64,000 nt of DNA from NCBI GenBank assembly GCA_964598535.1, contig CAZRCI010000004.1:124001-188000 (forward strand). The letters are read 5' to 3'. Positions 34,297-43,707 of the stretch are shown here, piece by piece (position 1 is the stretch's first letter; each line of letters starts with the position of its first letter). The notes under the pieces are model-generated. The model saw only the letters and a program-made list of their open reading frames with translations. It was not told the origin of the DNA and did not search any database. The DNA comes from JALHMI01 sp964598535. GTDB taxonomy: Bacteria > Planctomycetota > Planctomycetia > Pirellulales > PALSA-1355. The position numbers and the translations under genes are program-made.

Positions 34297-35628
34297 TCAG
34301 GGTGTGGCAAATGGGTTGTCGGCGTCCGAACCCGCGGCGTCGCCGGGAGCGCCAAACGGATCGTCGCCATCGGCCGACGGAGCGTCGCCGCCGGTGTCGA
34401 ACGGATTGTCGCCCGCCGGTGCTTCAGCGGGATCTTCGGTTGGCATGTCGGTGTCGGGCGTCTCGCGCTCGGCGGCAACTCCGCGTTTGGGCAACGTGGA
34501 GCGACCATCCTCTGGCGGCGCGGGCTGAATGTGCAAAGCGGGCTGCGTGAGCTGAGATTCGTGGAGGCACTGCACCAGGCAATTATCATCGACCAGATAA
34601 ATGCGATCGCTCCGCGAATTGACGTGCTTGGTGGTGAGCCCGCTGACGGGGAGCGCGCCCAGGCGAGCGCCGGTCCCCAGGTCGAGGATCGCCAACGCGC
34701 CGAGGTCGTCCGCGGCGTAAATGCGGGTGGGGCTTGCGGCCACGAACTGTTGAATCGCGGGGGTGTGCCAGCGGATCTTACCGTTGGCCGGATCGAGGCA
34801 ATACATGCCGCCAAACTCGGGAATGACCAGCAGCGCGCCGGTCACGGCAACCGGCTGCTTGTAGATCGGCTCGCCGATCGACTGCTTCCAGCGGATGGCG
34901 CCCTTGGTTTCCTCGATTGCATAGACGAATCCATCGGCCGAGGTGGCGTAGAGCATGGGCGACCAGGCGGCGGGGCGCGAGTGGATGGCGCCGCGCGATT
35001 CCAGACGATACTTGATGCCGCCCGCCTCGGGATCGGCCACGTAGAAATAGCCGTTGTCGGTCGTCCAGCTCACGGTAAGCCGGGTCGTCATCGGCGGCGT
35101 CAGGATGCGGCCGGTCGCCTGATAGTTCCAGGGCGTCTGGCGTGTGCCGGCTTCGAGGTCGTAGCCTTCGACCAGCCCAGAAACCATGGGCACGAAGACG
35201 TGCGTTTCGGTAACGCCAGGGCCGGCGCCGGGGGCCCGGGTCACGCGTTTTTGCCAGACGATGCTGCCGTCGACGCGATTGATAACATAGAGCGTGGTGC
35301 CGCTGAGCACGACGACAAACTTGCTATTGGCCGCGGGCTCGCTGCTGCTGCCCGCGGTGGTTCCCACCCGAGTTTCCCAAAGAGTTCGCCCGGTTTCAGC
35401 GTCCAGGGCGGTCAACATTCCCAGGCGCGATTGCACGAGCAGCAAGCCGTCGACGTAATTGACGTATTCGAGATGGCCCGTGACTTGCGGCGAACCGATT
35501 TGCGCAAACCAAGCTCGCGTGAGTCCATACCGCGCGGCGGTAGGCTGTGAGATCAGGCCCTGTGCCTGGCCTGGCCCGGCGAGCAGAACGAAAGACAACA
35601 CGAGCGTCAAGCAGCCAGCAAGGCGCAT
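34297..35628 (-). CDS. Secreted PQQ-like beta-propeller protein
   Basis: Protein of 443 aa with a signal peptide (about 1-22, ending GQAQ). At least five PQQ/WD-like repeats at about 50-355 show blade motifs such as LTALDAETGRTLWE, LYVINRVDGSIVWQ, FVYAIEETKGAIRWK and MYCLDPANGKIRWH. An acidic, disordered tail (about 375-443) contains repeated DNPFD/DDPFG/DNPFATP units. A propeller of this sort may scaffold envelope proteins as BamB does, or bind PQQ; the residues for PQQ chemistry are not evident. ATG 35628 is preferred; a GTG at 35637 is in frame. Confidence 0.82.
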   Translation of the reverse strand: MRLAGCLTLVLSFVLLAGPGQAQGLISQPTAARYGLTRAWFAQIGSPQVTGHLEYVNYVDGLLLVQSRLGMLTALDAETGRTLWETRVGTTAGSSSEPAANSKFVVVLSGTTLYVINRVDGSIVWQKRVTRAPGAGPGVTETHVFVPMVSGLVEGYDLEAGTRQTPWNYQATGRILTPPMTTRLTVSWTTDNGYFYVADPEAGGIKYRLESRGAIHSRPAAWSPMLYATSADGFVYAIEETKGAIRWKQSIGEPIYKQPVAVTGALLVIPEFGGMYCLDPANGKIRWHTPAIQQFVAASPTRIYAADDLGALAILDLGTGARLGALPVSGLTTKHVNSRSDRIYLVDDNCLVQCLHESQLTQPALHIQPAPPEDGRSTLPKRGVAAERETPDTDMPTEDPAEAPAGDNPFDTGGDAPSADGDDPFGAPGDAAGSDADNPFATP

Positions 35629-35890
35629 AAGGTTCACCAGTTCCAGGGGATCTGTTCCGGCACAGCGAGGAGGGGGACCGCCGGTCCGCGCGAGTTGCGC
35701 GCAGGCCAGCCGACACTTTCCACTATAGTCAATGCGATGCTGACTGCCACCGCGTTTCGAGCGGAGCGGCGAATTGGCGGCGTGGGCGCATGCGCGGCTC
35801 GCGATTTTGCCGCTAGCTGCTAGACCAACGGCCGCGTGATGGCCTAGGATGGCACGAATCCTCGTGAAATGTGCCCCCGCGCTGCTGCTG

Positions 35891-38800
35891 ATGACCGATC
35901 GCTCGCCACAAAACCTGACTTCCTCTCAGTTCCAGGAACTGGTGGGGTACCTGAATTTCTCGTCGGGGATGCCCGATCCGCATTTTTTGGGGAACCTCAA
36001 TCGGTTGTTCGCCGCGGTGGCGGTTTCTCCGCACGAGGGTGACACGTGGCCGGAAGTATGCGCGCGGCTGGCGGAGGTGGTGGAACGACTCGCGGCGAGC
36101 GAACCCGCGTTTCGCGACGCCGAGCAGGCCCGGCAGGTGCTACGGCACGCCGGCACGGTGTTGCCGCCGGCATATCGCCAATTTCATCGCGACTTGCTGC
36201 TTCACCAGCGGAATGAGACGTTATGGCTGCCCTTTTTTGCGGGGCGGGCCATCGAAGCTGTACTGCGGCAAGGCAGCCCCTGGGACGAGGACGAACGAAT
36301 CGTCGCCGGCGCGATCGAGACGCTTAACGACTTTATCGGACATCGACCGGTGGCGGTCCTCCGCACGGCGCAGAAGATCGAGCCCTATGCTCATGAATGG
36401 GTGCGTCCGGTTCCGCTGTTCATTCGCGGGGCAGGTGTAAGCACCGGACCGTACGAGGGAATCGTGACCCTGGCGCTCGAGATCTTGCAGGCCACGGATC
36501 CGGCCCTGCTCCGCCGGGCCTGGTTTGATCCGGCGCTGCTGGATGAACTGGCGTTCGATCCTCGGGCGTACGATTTCGAGCATCCGGCCAATAAGCGGCC
36601 CAATTACCATTTTGGGCAATGGGATCCGCACCTGATCGACCAGCAAGGGTTCTATCGCCGCTTTGTCGTGCAACAGGTCACGCTCGACGTGCTGTTGGAA
36701 CGCGTCGCGGACGGTAGCGAAAGCGCGCGCGACGATCTGCTGGTCGAGGCGGCCGCCGTCCTTGCCGGTACCATGCTCATGGCGTCGGGCACCAGCGGCA
36801 ACGGCCCCGAGGCCCACGACTCGACCACCACGCTGTCCACCCTGCTCCCGGAGATTGCCGCGTATCGCGACGCGTTCTACTCGCAGTTCATTGCGCGCAT
36901 GACAGGCCCTCACGGCGAGCGATTGCGCGCCGAGGCTCACCAGCGCAAGCAGCCCCTGGCCGGGGCGCGTCAACTCTTGAATCAGCAGCTTGCCCGGCGG
37001 CGTGCTTCGCAGTTGGAGCACGTGCATTTGGCGCTTTTGTTTGCGCGAATGGGGTATTCGCGGGCCGCGATGCGCCAGGCCGAGGTGGTGCCCGTCGCTT
37101 CGGCCCGGATGATTTGCGAGATGCAGTGCCGGCTGTCGACTGCGCGGTTGGCGATTGGCCGCGGCCGGCTCGAGCAGGCGAGCGTGTGGCTGACCGAGGT
37201 CGAGGACTTTCTCCATCGAGCGATTCAGTGCGGAGCGCTGGCGGACCCTTGGAACATGCTTGGCTTTCAGGGGCAGTTCAGCCTGTTTCCGGCTCCGGAG
37301 AACAGCGTCCCCGACCATCGGCTGGAGCAACTCAGCGAACTGTTGGAGCAGCTTGTGGGCTTGTACGCGCGGTTGTGGAGCGCGGCCGCGGCGGCAGACG
37401 ACGGGGCGTTGCAAGAGGCGCTTTCTGCGCGGCTGGAGCGGCTGACGACGTGGTGGGACCAGTACGCCTCGACCAGCGTCGAGGGCGTCGAAGGGTTCAG
37501 CGGCGCCGAGGCCTTCGAATCCGCGCGCGAGGTCGCCGGCGCCCTGGCCGCTTTTCACCAGGCGGGCGCCGCCGCGGGCGACGTGGGGTTTTGGCGGAAG
37601 CGGGTTTCGCAGTTCAACTCACCAAAAGCCTATGCGCTGGTGGTCGCCACGCTCATTCAGCAGCCCGACGCGGTGGCGGCAATGGCCCTGCTCATGCAGT
37701 GGCTGAGCCAACTCGGGATGATCGCACTCAAGCAGGGAGAGTATTCGTTTCACACGCTGGCCCAGCGGTGGCTTGCCCGGGTGCTTTCCTCCGCGACCGA
37801 GATGCCCCCCGACGACCGCCGAGCGTTGGTCGTTCGGTTCTTCGAACTGCTGGAAGCGAACGCCGAGGACGCGTGGCACGTTCCACGGCTGGAGCTGCTC
37901 GGTTCCAGCGGCGCCGCGCGGCAAGAGGCGCTCGACGAGAACGAGCTCGATGAGGAAGACGCGGGCGACGAGCTATTTCGCGCGGCCTATGACGACGTGG
38001 TGTATATCGACAGCACGGCCGACGGTACCGACGCGGACATGTTGGAAAGCGGCCCGGGGCCGGCCACCGACTTCGAGCTGGAGCACGAAGCTCGGCGCGT
38101 CAGCGAGCAGTTATCGCTGCTGCAAACGGTGGCGCTGTTGTGGAAGCGCGCGGCCCTGGCACTGGGGCCGAACAGCGATGGTCCGCTGGACGAGGAAACG
38201 CTCGAACACTGGCTTCGCCAGGCGAACGCGAATCAGCAGGGATTGGTGCGGCTGTTGCGATCGGTGAGCGAGTGCCGCCTGCCGACACCGGCGAACAACC
38301 GCGATGCGCTGCTGGAGTTCGATCGCCGGCGTGCGATCAAAGAATCGCTGACCGAGCGGATCGTGCTGGCGGCCATCGACGTGGCCGACGCCGCGCGAAT
38401 TATGCAGGCGGCCTTGCCGTCCGACGCGCAACGTGCCGAGGCGAGCGTCACGATCGATGTGCTGCGCGCCATCGTGCGCGAGGACGCCGGCACCGTGGTT
38501 GTGCGCTGGGATGAGCTCAGCGCCCATTTGGAACAGCAAACCCTGCTGTACGTTCCGGTGAGCAAAGGAGGCGACCCCGGACGGCTGGTACAGGCCCGAG
38601 CGCTTCAGCAATTGTTGCGCGATCTGTTGCAATGGTTGCCGAAACTGGGGCTGTTGCGCGAGACGTGCCAGCTTTTGGAAGCGGCCCGGCTGATGGAGTC
38701 TCTGCACCCGGTCGGACCGGGGGCGATCAGCGAGTATGACCGGTTGTTTATCGCGGGCTACGAATCGCTGGTCGAAGCCGTGGTGGAAATTTCATCGGCG

Positions 38801-39826
38801 GAGCCGGGCGAGGGTCCGGAAGCGAATCGGCGCGACGCCCGGCTAGTGGAGATTCTGGAGCACATGACAGAGTCGCTGCTCAAGCAATGGCTCGCACACA
38901 GCCGCACGCTACGGCTATCGGTCTTGGAGCGGATTGCCGACGATCGCGGCTGGAACGCCCTGGTCGCTTTCATCGAGCGCTACGGCGGGGATATCTTCAG
39001 CCAACAATTTCTGAACCTGGGAAATCTCCGGGCCATTCTCCATCAGGGAGTCGATGTGTGGCTCGAACGGCTCGCGGAAAATCCGCCCGCGGAGGGAGAA
39101 CCGGGCGCGCGGCTGATCGCGGCTCTCGACGGCAAGCTATCGCGGGCCGACGCGGTGAAACACTTGGGGCTGATCATCGAGGCCGTGGCGGAAAACTACG
39201 CCGAATATCGCGACTACAACAGCACGACCACCCAGTCGGACCGCGGCGACATGATCTACACGCTGTTGGACTTTCTACGGCTCCGCGTACACTATGACCG
39301 GATCGCCTGGCATTTGAAGCCTGTGTTCGTCGCGCATTCGGTGTTGGTTCGCCGCGGGCGGAGAGGCGCGGCCGAGTTGTGGCGCGATGCCTTGGCCGAG
39401 CGCACCAGTGAACTGGCGGATTCGTTGGAAGCGAAGGGCGTCGAATTGCGGGCCAAATACGCGATGCGGTTGCCGACGGTGACCGATCGTCTGGCCGAAC
39501 GATTCGTCCAACCGCTGCTGATCGACCGGCTGCAAGCGTTGATTCGCCCGGCGATGGAGGCCGTGCGCGAGGGAGAATCGCCCAGCAGCGGCAATGCATT
39601 CTCGCAGTTGGAGCGCGAGGCGACCGAACTCGCCGAAGAGCCAACCGGCGTGGGGTTGGAAGTTCCGCAATGGCTGGCGAGCCTCGAACAAGAGGCGAGC
39701 GAGCAGCTTCAAGCGGCGGGCTTTCTCGCCCAGCCGGCGCCCGTGCAGGTGCGATTGAAGCAGGTATTGCTGTCGCGCGACCAGGTCGAGCAGCAATTCG
39801 AAAGCTGGGAGCGGCATCCCCATTAG
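35891..39826 (+). CDS. Very large helical protein of unknown function
   Basis: About 1311 aa from ATG 35891 (an ATG at 35849 is possible). No signal peptide and no membrane helix, so it is presumably cytoplasmic. Secondary-structure pattern is almost all helical, with many Leu/Ala/Glu-Arg amphipathic segments and repeated LLEQL/RLTTWWDQY-type motifs. A strongly acidic stretch lies near 680-715 (ENELDEEDAGDE). I do not recognise any domain or catalytic motif. The start region TSSQFQELVGYLNFSSGMPDPHF (given in part: LVGYLNFSSGMPDPHF) looks conserved in style. Composition and codon use resemble the neighbours, so recent transfer is not indicated. Flanked by a PQQ-propeller gene (divergent) and an esterase. 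Confidence 0.8.
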   Translation: MTDRSPQNLTSSQFQELVGYLNFSSGMPDPHFLGNLNRLFAAVAVSPHEGDTWPEVCARLAEVVERLAASEPAFRDAEQARQVLRHAGTVLPPAYRQFHRDLLLHQRNETLWLPFFAGRAIEAVLRQGSPWDEDERIVAGAIETLNDFIGHRPVAVLRTAQKIEPYAHEWVRPVPLFIRGAGVSTGPYEGIVTLALEILQATDPALLRRAWFDPALLDELAFDPRAYDFEHPANKRPNYHFGQWDPHLIDQQGFYRRFVVQQVTLDVLLERVADGSESARDDLLVEAAAVLAGTMLMASGTSGNGPEAHDSTTTLSTLLPEIAAYRDAFYSQFIARMTGPHGERLRAEAHQRKQPLAGARQLLNQQLARRRASQLEHVHLALLFARMGYSRAAMRQAEVVPVASARMICEMQCRLSTARLAIGRGRLEQASVWLTEVEDFLHRAIQCGALADPWNMLGFQGQFSLFPAPENSVPDHRLEQLSELLEQLVGLYARLWSAAAAADDGALQEALSARLERLTTWWDQYASTSVEGVEGFSGAEAFESAREVAGALAAFHQAGAAAGDVGFWRKRVSQFNSPKAYALVVATLIQQPDAVAAMALLMQWLSQLGMIALKQGEYSFHTLAQRWLARVLSSATEMPPDDRRALVVRFFELLEANAEDAWHVPRLELLGSSGAARQEALDENELDEEDAGDELFRAAYDDVVYIDSTADGTDADMLESGPGPATDFELEHEARRVSEQLSLLQTVALLWKRAALALGPNSDGPLDEETLEHWLRQANANQQGLVRLLRSVSECRLPTPANNRDALLEFDRRRAIKESLTERIVLAAIDVADAARIMQAALPSDAQRAEASVTIDVLRAIVREDAGTVVVRWDELSAHLEQQTLLYVPVSKGGDPGRLVQARALQQLLRDLLQWLPKLGLLRETCQLLEAARLMESLHPVGPGAISEYDRLFIAGYESLVEAVVEISSAEPGEGPEANRRDARLVEILEHMTESLLKQWLAHSRTLRLSVLERIADDRGWNALVAFIERYGGDIFSQQFLNLGNLRAILHQGVDVWLERLAENPPAEGEPGARLIAALDGKLSRADAVKHLGLIIEAVAENYAEYRDYNSTTTQSDRGDMIYTLLDFLRLRVHYDRIAWHLKPVFVAHSVLVRRGRRGAAELWRDALAERTSELADSLEAKGVELRAKYAMRLPTVTDRLAERFVQPLLIDRLQALIRPAMEAVREGESPSSGNAFSQLEREATELAEEPTGVGLEVPQWLASLEQEASEQLQAAGFLAQPAPVQVRLKQVLLSRDQVEQQFESWERHPH

Positions 39827-39978
39827 CGCCCCGTTATCGCTTGAATTTGCACCGGATTTTGGCCGCTTACCGTCCTGAATTCTTGATGTAATTCTTGACG
39901 CGTGCCGGGCCATGACCGACGATGGCGAATCATTCGAAGCTGCCCTTTGAGCCCCCTGGTCTGAGGATCCTCGTTGCC

Positions 39979-40947
39979 ATGAACCACCGCTTGTTGCTAA
40001 CGCTGTTCGTTGTGCTCGTTGCCATTCCGACGCTCGCCCGCGGGCAAGCCAAGGCCCAGAAAGCCGTCGAGCGTCCCACGCCCACGGTGGCCGATTATGC
40101 GTATGGTCAGGATTCGGAGCGACAGAAGTTCGACTTCTGGAAAGCAGACTCCAAGGAGCCTACGCCGCTCGTGTTGTTGATTCATGGCGGCGGCTGGAGG
40201 GGCGGCGACAAGTCGGGCTACGGAACGCGGGTGATTCAGACCTATTTGGACGCGGGCATCTCGGTGGCGGCGATCAATTATCGCTTCATCGATCAGGCGA
40301 TGAAGCAGCAGGTCGAGCCGCCGGTGAAAGCCTGCTTGCACGACGCGGCCCGCGCGCTGCAAACGCTGCGTTCAAAAGCCGCTCAGTGGAACATCGATCC
40401 GACGCGCGTAGGCGCGACGGGTAGTTCAGCGGGGGCGGCGACGTCGCTCTGGCTGGCGCTGCACGACGATTTGGCCGATCCGAATTCGAGCGACCCGATC
40501 GCGCGGCAGTCGACGCGGCTGACTTGCGCCGCCGTGGTCGGCGCGCAAACGTCGCTCGACCCGAAGCAACTGCGGGAGTGGATTCCCAATAGCATCTATG
40601 GCGGGCACGCGTTTGGCTTCGCGGGCGAAGGCCGCTCGCGCGGTGATGAGTTCGAGTTGGCGCTTGCGAATCGCGAGCAGATACTACCTTGGATCAAGGA
40701 ATACTCGCCGATCGAGCTGGTTAGCGGCGACGATCCGCCGATTTACCTCGACTATCCGCGGCAATCGCCGCCGCCTAAGATCGGGCAGGTCGAGCGCGAT
40801 CCGACGCATTCGGCCATGTACGGCGTGCAGCTTGTCGAGGTGCTCGACAAAGCCGGCGTTGAAGCGGTGCTGAGTTATCCCACGCATGACGAGAATCCGT
40901 ATGGCTCGGTCGAAAAGTTTCTGATCGACAAACTCACGGCGAAGTAG
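39979..40947 (+). CDS. Secreted alpha/beta hydrolase (carboxylesterase-like)
   Basis: Protein of 322 aa with a signal peptide (about 1-23). The HGGGWRGGDK oxyanion motif and the nucleophile elbow GSSAG (ATGSSAGAATSLW) are typical of the BD-FAE/esterase group. The catalytic Asp is likely in PPIYLDYPR, and the catalytic His in YPTHDENPYGS. It probably hydrolyses an ester in the periplasm or outside the cell; feruloyl- or acetyl-xylan-type activity is possible but unproven. ATG 39979 is chosen because the signal peptide begins there. Confidence 0.88.
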   Translation: MNHRLLLTLFVVLVAIPTLARGQAKAQKAVERPTPTVADYAYGQDSERQKFDFWKADSKEPTPLVLLIHGGGWRGGDKSGYGTRVIQTYLDAGISVAAINYRFIDQAMKQQVEPPVKACLHDAARALQTLRSKAAQWNIDPTRVGATGSSAGAATSLWLALHDDLADPNSSDPIARQSTRLTCAAVVGAQTSLDPKQLREWIPNSIYGGHAFGFAGEGRSRGDEFELALANREQILPWIKEYSPIELVSGDDPPIYLDYPRQSPPPKIGQVERDPTHSAMYGVQLVEVLDKAGVEAVLSYPTHDENPYGSVEKFLIDKLTAK

Positions 40948-41010
40948 TCCGGCGCGTGCCGCCGGCCAGGCGACAACTTTAACGAGCGCGCGGCGGGAGG
41001 CGAGACTGCA

Positions 41011-41784
41011 ATGTTCGGCGACGACTACACGATCGAACGTGTGGCCCGATGGTTGGCCGAAGCGCGGAGAGCCGTCGTGTTTACGGGCGCGGGAATGAGC
41101 ACCGAGAGCGGCATTCCGGACTTTCGCTCGCCCGGGGGCGTGTGGGCCCGCAACACGCCGGTGTACTACGACGAGTTTCTACGCTCGTCCGAAGCGCGTT
41201 TCGAGTACTGGCGGCAGAAGGCCGAGGCGGCCGCCGACTTCGAGCGCGCCGAACCCAACGTAGGGCACCGGACGATCGCGCGTTGGGAAGCTGAGCGGCG
41301 TGTTCTTGGCGTCGTGACGCAGAACATCGATGGACTACATCAGCGCGCCGGAAGCGAACGCGTTCTCGAACTGCATGGCACGGTGCGCTGGATTGTTTGC
41401 GTCGACTGCCGCGCGCGGTTCGAGCCGCTGCCGTTGATGGCCTGGTTTCGCGAGCATCAGCAGGTGCCGGCCTGCGCCGCGTGTGGCGTGGGCCGGCTCA
41501 AAAGCGCCACCGTGTCGTTCGGGCAGGCGTTGCCCGAGGACGTGCTCGAAGAGTCGGTGCAATGGGCTCGCGAATGCGATCTGTTTCTGGCCATTGGCTC
41601 GTCGCTGGTCGTGCAGCCGGCGGCCGGCTTGCCGAAGTTGGCGCAGGCGTCCGGCGCGAAGCTGGTGATTATCAATCGCGATCCGACCGAGCTGGATGCA
41701 CTGGCCGACGCGGTTATCGCCGAGCCGATCGGCGCCGTGCTTACGGCCATCGACGCCGCGCTGCGGCAACCGTCCCACGATTAG
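41011..41784 (+). CDS. Sir2-family NAD-dependent protein deacylase (sirtuin)
   Basis: Protein of 257 aa with all sirtuin hallmarks: GAGMSTESGIPDFRS (26-40), TQNIDGLH (103-110), catalytic His122 in LELHG, zinc Cys pairs C130/C133 and C155/C158, and GSSLVVQPAAGLP for NAD binding. It removes acyl groups from lysines using NAD. A GGGAGG lies just over 10 nt before the ATG. It overlaps none of its neighbours and follows the esterase by 63 nt. Confidence 0.95.
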   Translation: MFGDDYTIERVARWLAEARRAVVFTGAGMSTESGIPDFRSPGGVWARNTPVYYDEFLRSSEARFEYWRQKAEAAADFERAEPNVGHRTIARWEAERRVLGVVTQNIDGLHQRAGSERVLELHGTVRWIVCVDCRARFEPLPLMAWFREHQQVPACAACGVGRLKSATVSFGQALPEDVLEESVQWARECDLFLAIGSSLVVQPAAGLPKLAQASGAKLVIINRDPTELDALADAVIAEPIGAVLTAIDAALRQPSHD

Positions 41785-41803
41785 GCCCCCACGAGAATCC
41801 TCC

Positions 41804-42886
41804 ATGCGAAACGTTTTGCGGAGGTTTGCGGTTGCCGCTTGGGCCGCTGGCTGCGCGCCGCGCGGACGGAAGGTGTCAATCGCGTTCATGGTTGGCGTGG
41901 CCTGGACGATCGCGGCCTCCGTGGCGGCGGAAGACTCGGCGGTCGATTGGGTTCAGGTTGCGGAGCGCGCGGCCTGGCGGGCGCGCGACTCGCAGGGGGA
42001 AGTGGTGTTTCGCGATCGGATGTGGCTCTTGGGCGGCTGGTTCGATTCCAACAGCTCCCCGCCGCGCGACGTCTGGTCGTCGGCCGATGGACGCGATTGG
42101 AAACTTGTTACGGACGCGGCTCCCTGGCGGCATAGCGATCTGCCGATGACGGCGGTGTTTCGCGATCGAATGTGGCTGATGGGGGGGTGGGTCAATGGCC
42201 GGTTGCCGGACGCGGCGGCGAGTAACGAAGTCTGGTCGACCGGCGACGGCGCCCAGTGGCGGCAGGAAACGCCGGCCGCCGGCTGGTCCGCGCGGTTGGG
42301 CGCGGGGCTGGTCGTTTTTCAGAACAAGCTTTGGATCCTGGGCGGCAACGAGCAGTATTACTATGGCGACGAAAAGACGCTGAAGAACGATGTCTGGTGT
42401 TCGACCGATGGCAAACAATGGACCCAGGTCACGGCCGCGGCTCCGTGGGCGCCGCGGGCTTACCATCAGACGGTCGTGCAGGCTGGAAAAATCTTCGTCC
42501 TTGGCGGGGGGAACTATGCGCCCCGGTATGCCGCGCACAACGACGTGTGGTCGTCATCGGACGGCGTGCATTGGGAACTTGTGACCGCGGCGGCGGCCTG
42601 GCATCCGCGGATCTGGTTTTCGACCGTCGCGTATCGCGACCACATTTGGGTGCTTGGCGGCTGGTCGAACGATCCCTCGCGGAACTGGGGAGACACCTGG
42701 TACTCGCGCGATGGCAAACAATGGACCGAGCTCAAGACGGATCACCACTGGATCGCTCGGCACGAACACTCGGCCTACGTCTTTGACGACAAACTGTGGG
42801 TGGCCGGCGGCATGATCTGGCCGCTGACGAACGAAGTCTGGTCGCTGGCGCTTCCGCCCGACTGGCAAGGCGCGCAGTCCAGATAG
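41804..42886 (+). CDS. Secreted kelch-like repeat protein
   Basis: Protein of 360 aa with a signal-like segment (hydrophobic about 24-42). Six kelch-type blades each carry the pattern [F/W]RDRMWLLGGW or KLWILGG followed by DVWSSxDGxxWxxVTxxAPW (for example NDVWCSTDGKQWTQVTAAA). It probably folds as a beta-propeller. Galactose-oxidase-type copper ligands were not identified. The start ATG 41804 lies 19 nt after the sirtuin stop, so co-transcription is likely. Role unknown. Confidence 0.85.
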   Translation: MRNVLRRFAVAAWAAGCAPRGRKVSIAFMVGVAWTIAASVAAEDSAVDWVQVAERAAWRARDSQGEVVFRDRMWLLGGWFDSNSSPPRDVWSSADGRDWKLVTDAAPWRHSDLPMTAVFRDRMWLMGGWVNGRLPDAAASNEVWSTGDGAQWRQETPAAGWSARLGAGLVVFQNKLWILGGNEQYYYGDEKTLKNDVWCSTDGKQWTQVTAAAPWAPRAYHQTVVQAGKIFVLGGGNYAPRYAAHNDVWSSSDGVHWELVTAAAAWHPRIWFSTVAYRDHIWVLGGWSNDPSRNWGDTWYSRDGKQWTELKTDHHWIARHEHSAYVFDDKLWVAGGMIWPLTNEVWSLALPPDWQGAQSR

Positions 42887-42966
42887 ATGCCGCGCGGCGG
42901 GCGGCTGTTAGAATGACGCCTTCGACATGGAATGCCTTTTCCCACCGTTTCGAGCAAGGAACCCGT

Positions 42967-43623
42967 GTGGCCATGAGTGGCGCGATCGACTATCTGAATC
43001 CCGATTTGCCGGACAATTTGCGACGCGTGGTCATGCCGGTGGTCGAGGCCACCGCCGAATCGCTGGCCGGCTATGGCAACCTGTTCGATGATCCCGAGTC
43101 GCAAGCGATCGAGATCGTGCGTTGGCCGGCGCAGGGTTGGCGACCCGTCGATACGGACAGTGGCGACGAAGGCGGCACGACCGAGGGAATCTTCATCAGC
43201 CAATGGAAAGGCGACATTTTGTACGGTCGCAACGAAGCCGTCGACGGCCATTACATCCTGGCCTATGGCGTGGAGCCGAAGGACGCGGACACCTCGCATC
43301 GTCGCGTGCCCGAGCGAATGTTGCTGTGGCACGCCAACTATCATCCGGATGGCGGGCAGATGTTTTATCCGTTGGAGCCGAAGCCGTTTTATGTGCCGCT
43401 CGCGTTGCCGGGCGATGATGTCTCGCCGGAAAAATTCATCTGCTTTCGGTTCGACGGCAGGCAAGGCCTGTATATCCATCCCGACATCTGGCACGACGGC
43501 GTGTTCACCCTGCGCGGCACGCAGCGATTTCTCGACCGGCAAGGCGCCGTTCACGCGCGGGTGTCGGTCGACTTTCCTCGCGAGTTCGGCTGCTTGCTGG
43601 AAGCGCCGGTCGAAGGGGCGTAG
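42967..43623 (+). CDS. Ureidoglycolate lyase (AllA)-like protein
   Basis: Protein of about 218 aa. The cupin-like pattern resembles AllA: an N-terminal VVMPVVEATAESLAGYGNLFDD, central ERMLLWHANYHPDGGQMFYPL (given in part: HPDGGQMFYPL), then GLYIHPDIWHDGVFTL near the end, where the metal or substrate residues of ureidoglycolate lyase lie. The GTG at 42967 is chosen because AAGGA lies 5 nt upstream; ATG 42973 is alternative. No other purine-catabolism gene is present, so the real substrate may differ. It follows the kelch gene by 80 nt. Confidence 0.7.
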   Translation: MAMSGAIDYLNPDLPDNLRRVVMPVVEATAESLAGYGNLFDDPESQAIEIVRWPAQGWRPVDTDSGDEGGTTEGIFISQWKGDILYGRNEAVDGHYILAYGVEPKDADTSHRRVPERMLLWHANYHPDGGQMFYPLEPKPFYVPLALPGDDVSPEKFICFRFDGRQGLYIHPDIWHDGVFTLRGTQRFLDRQGAVHARVSVDFPREFGCLLEAPVEGA

Positions 43624-43707
43624 GCCGTGCGCGGCGGCATCGGGAGCGCTATCGCTTACCGGCCGCGTTGTTCGCGCGAGGCTTGGGGGGCGCCCCCCCC
43701 TTGGGTG

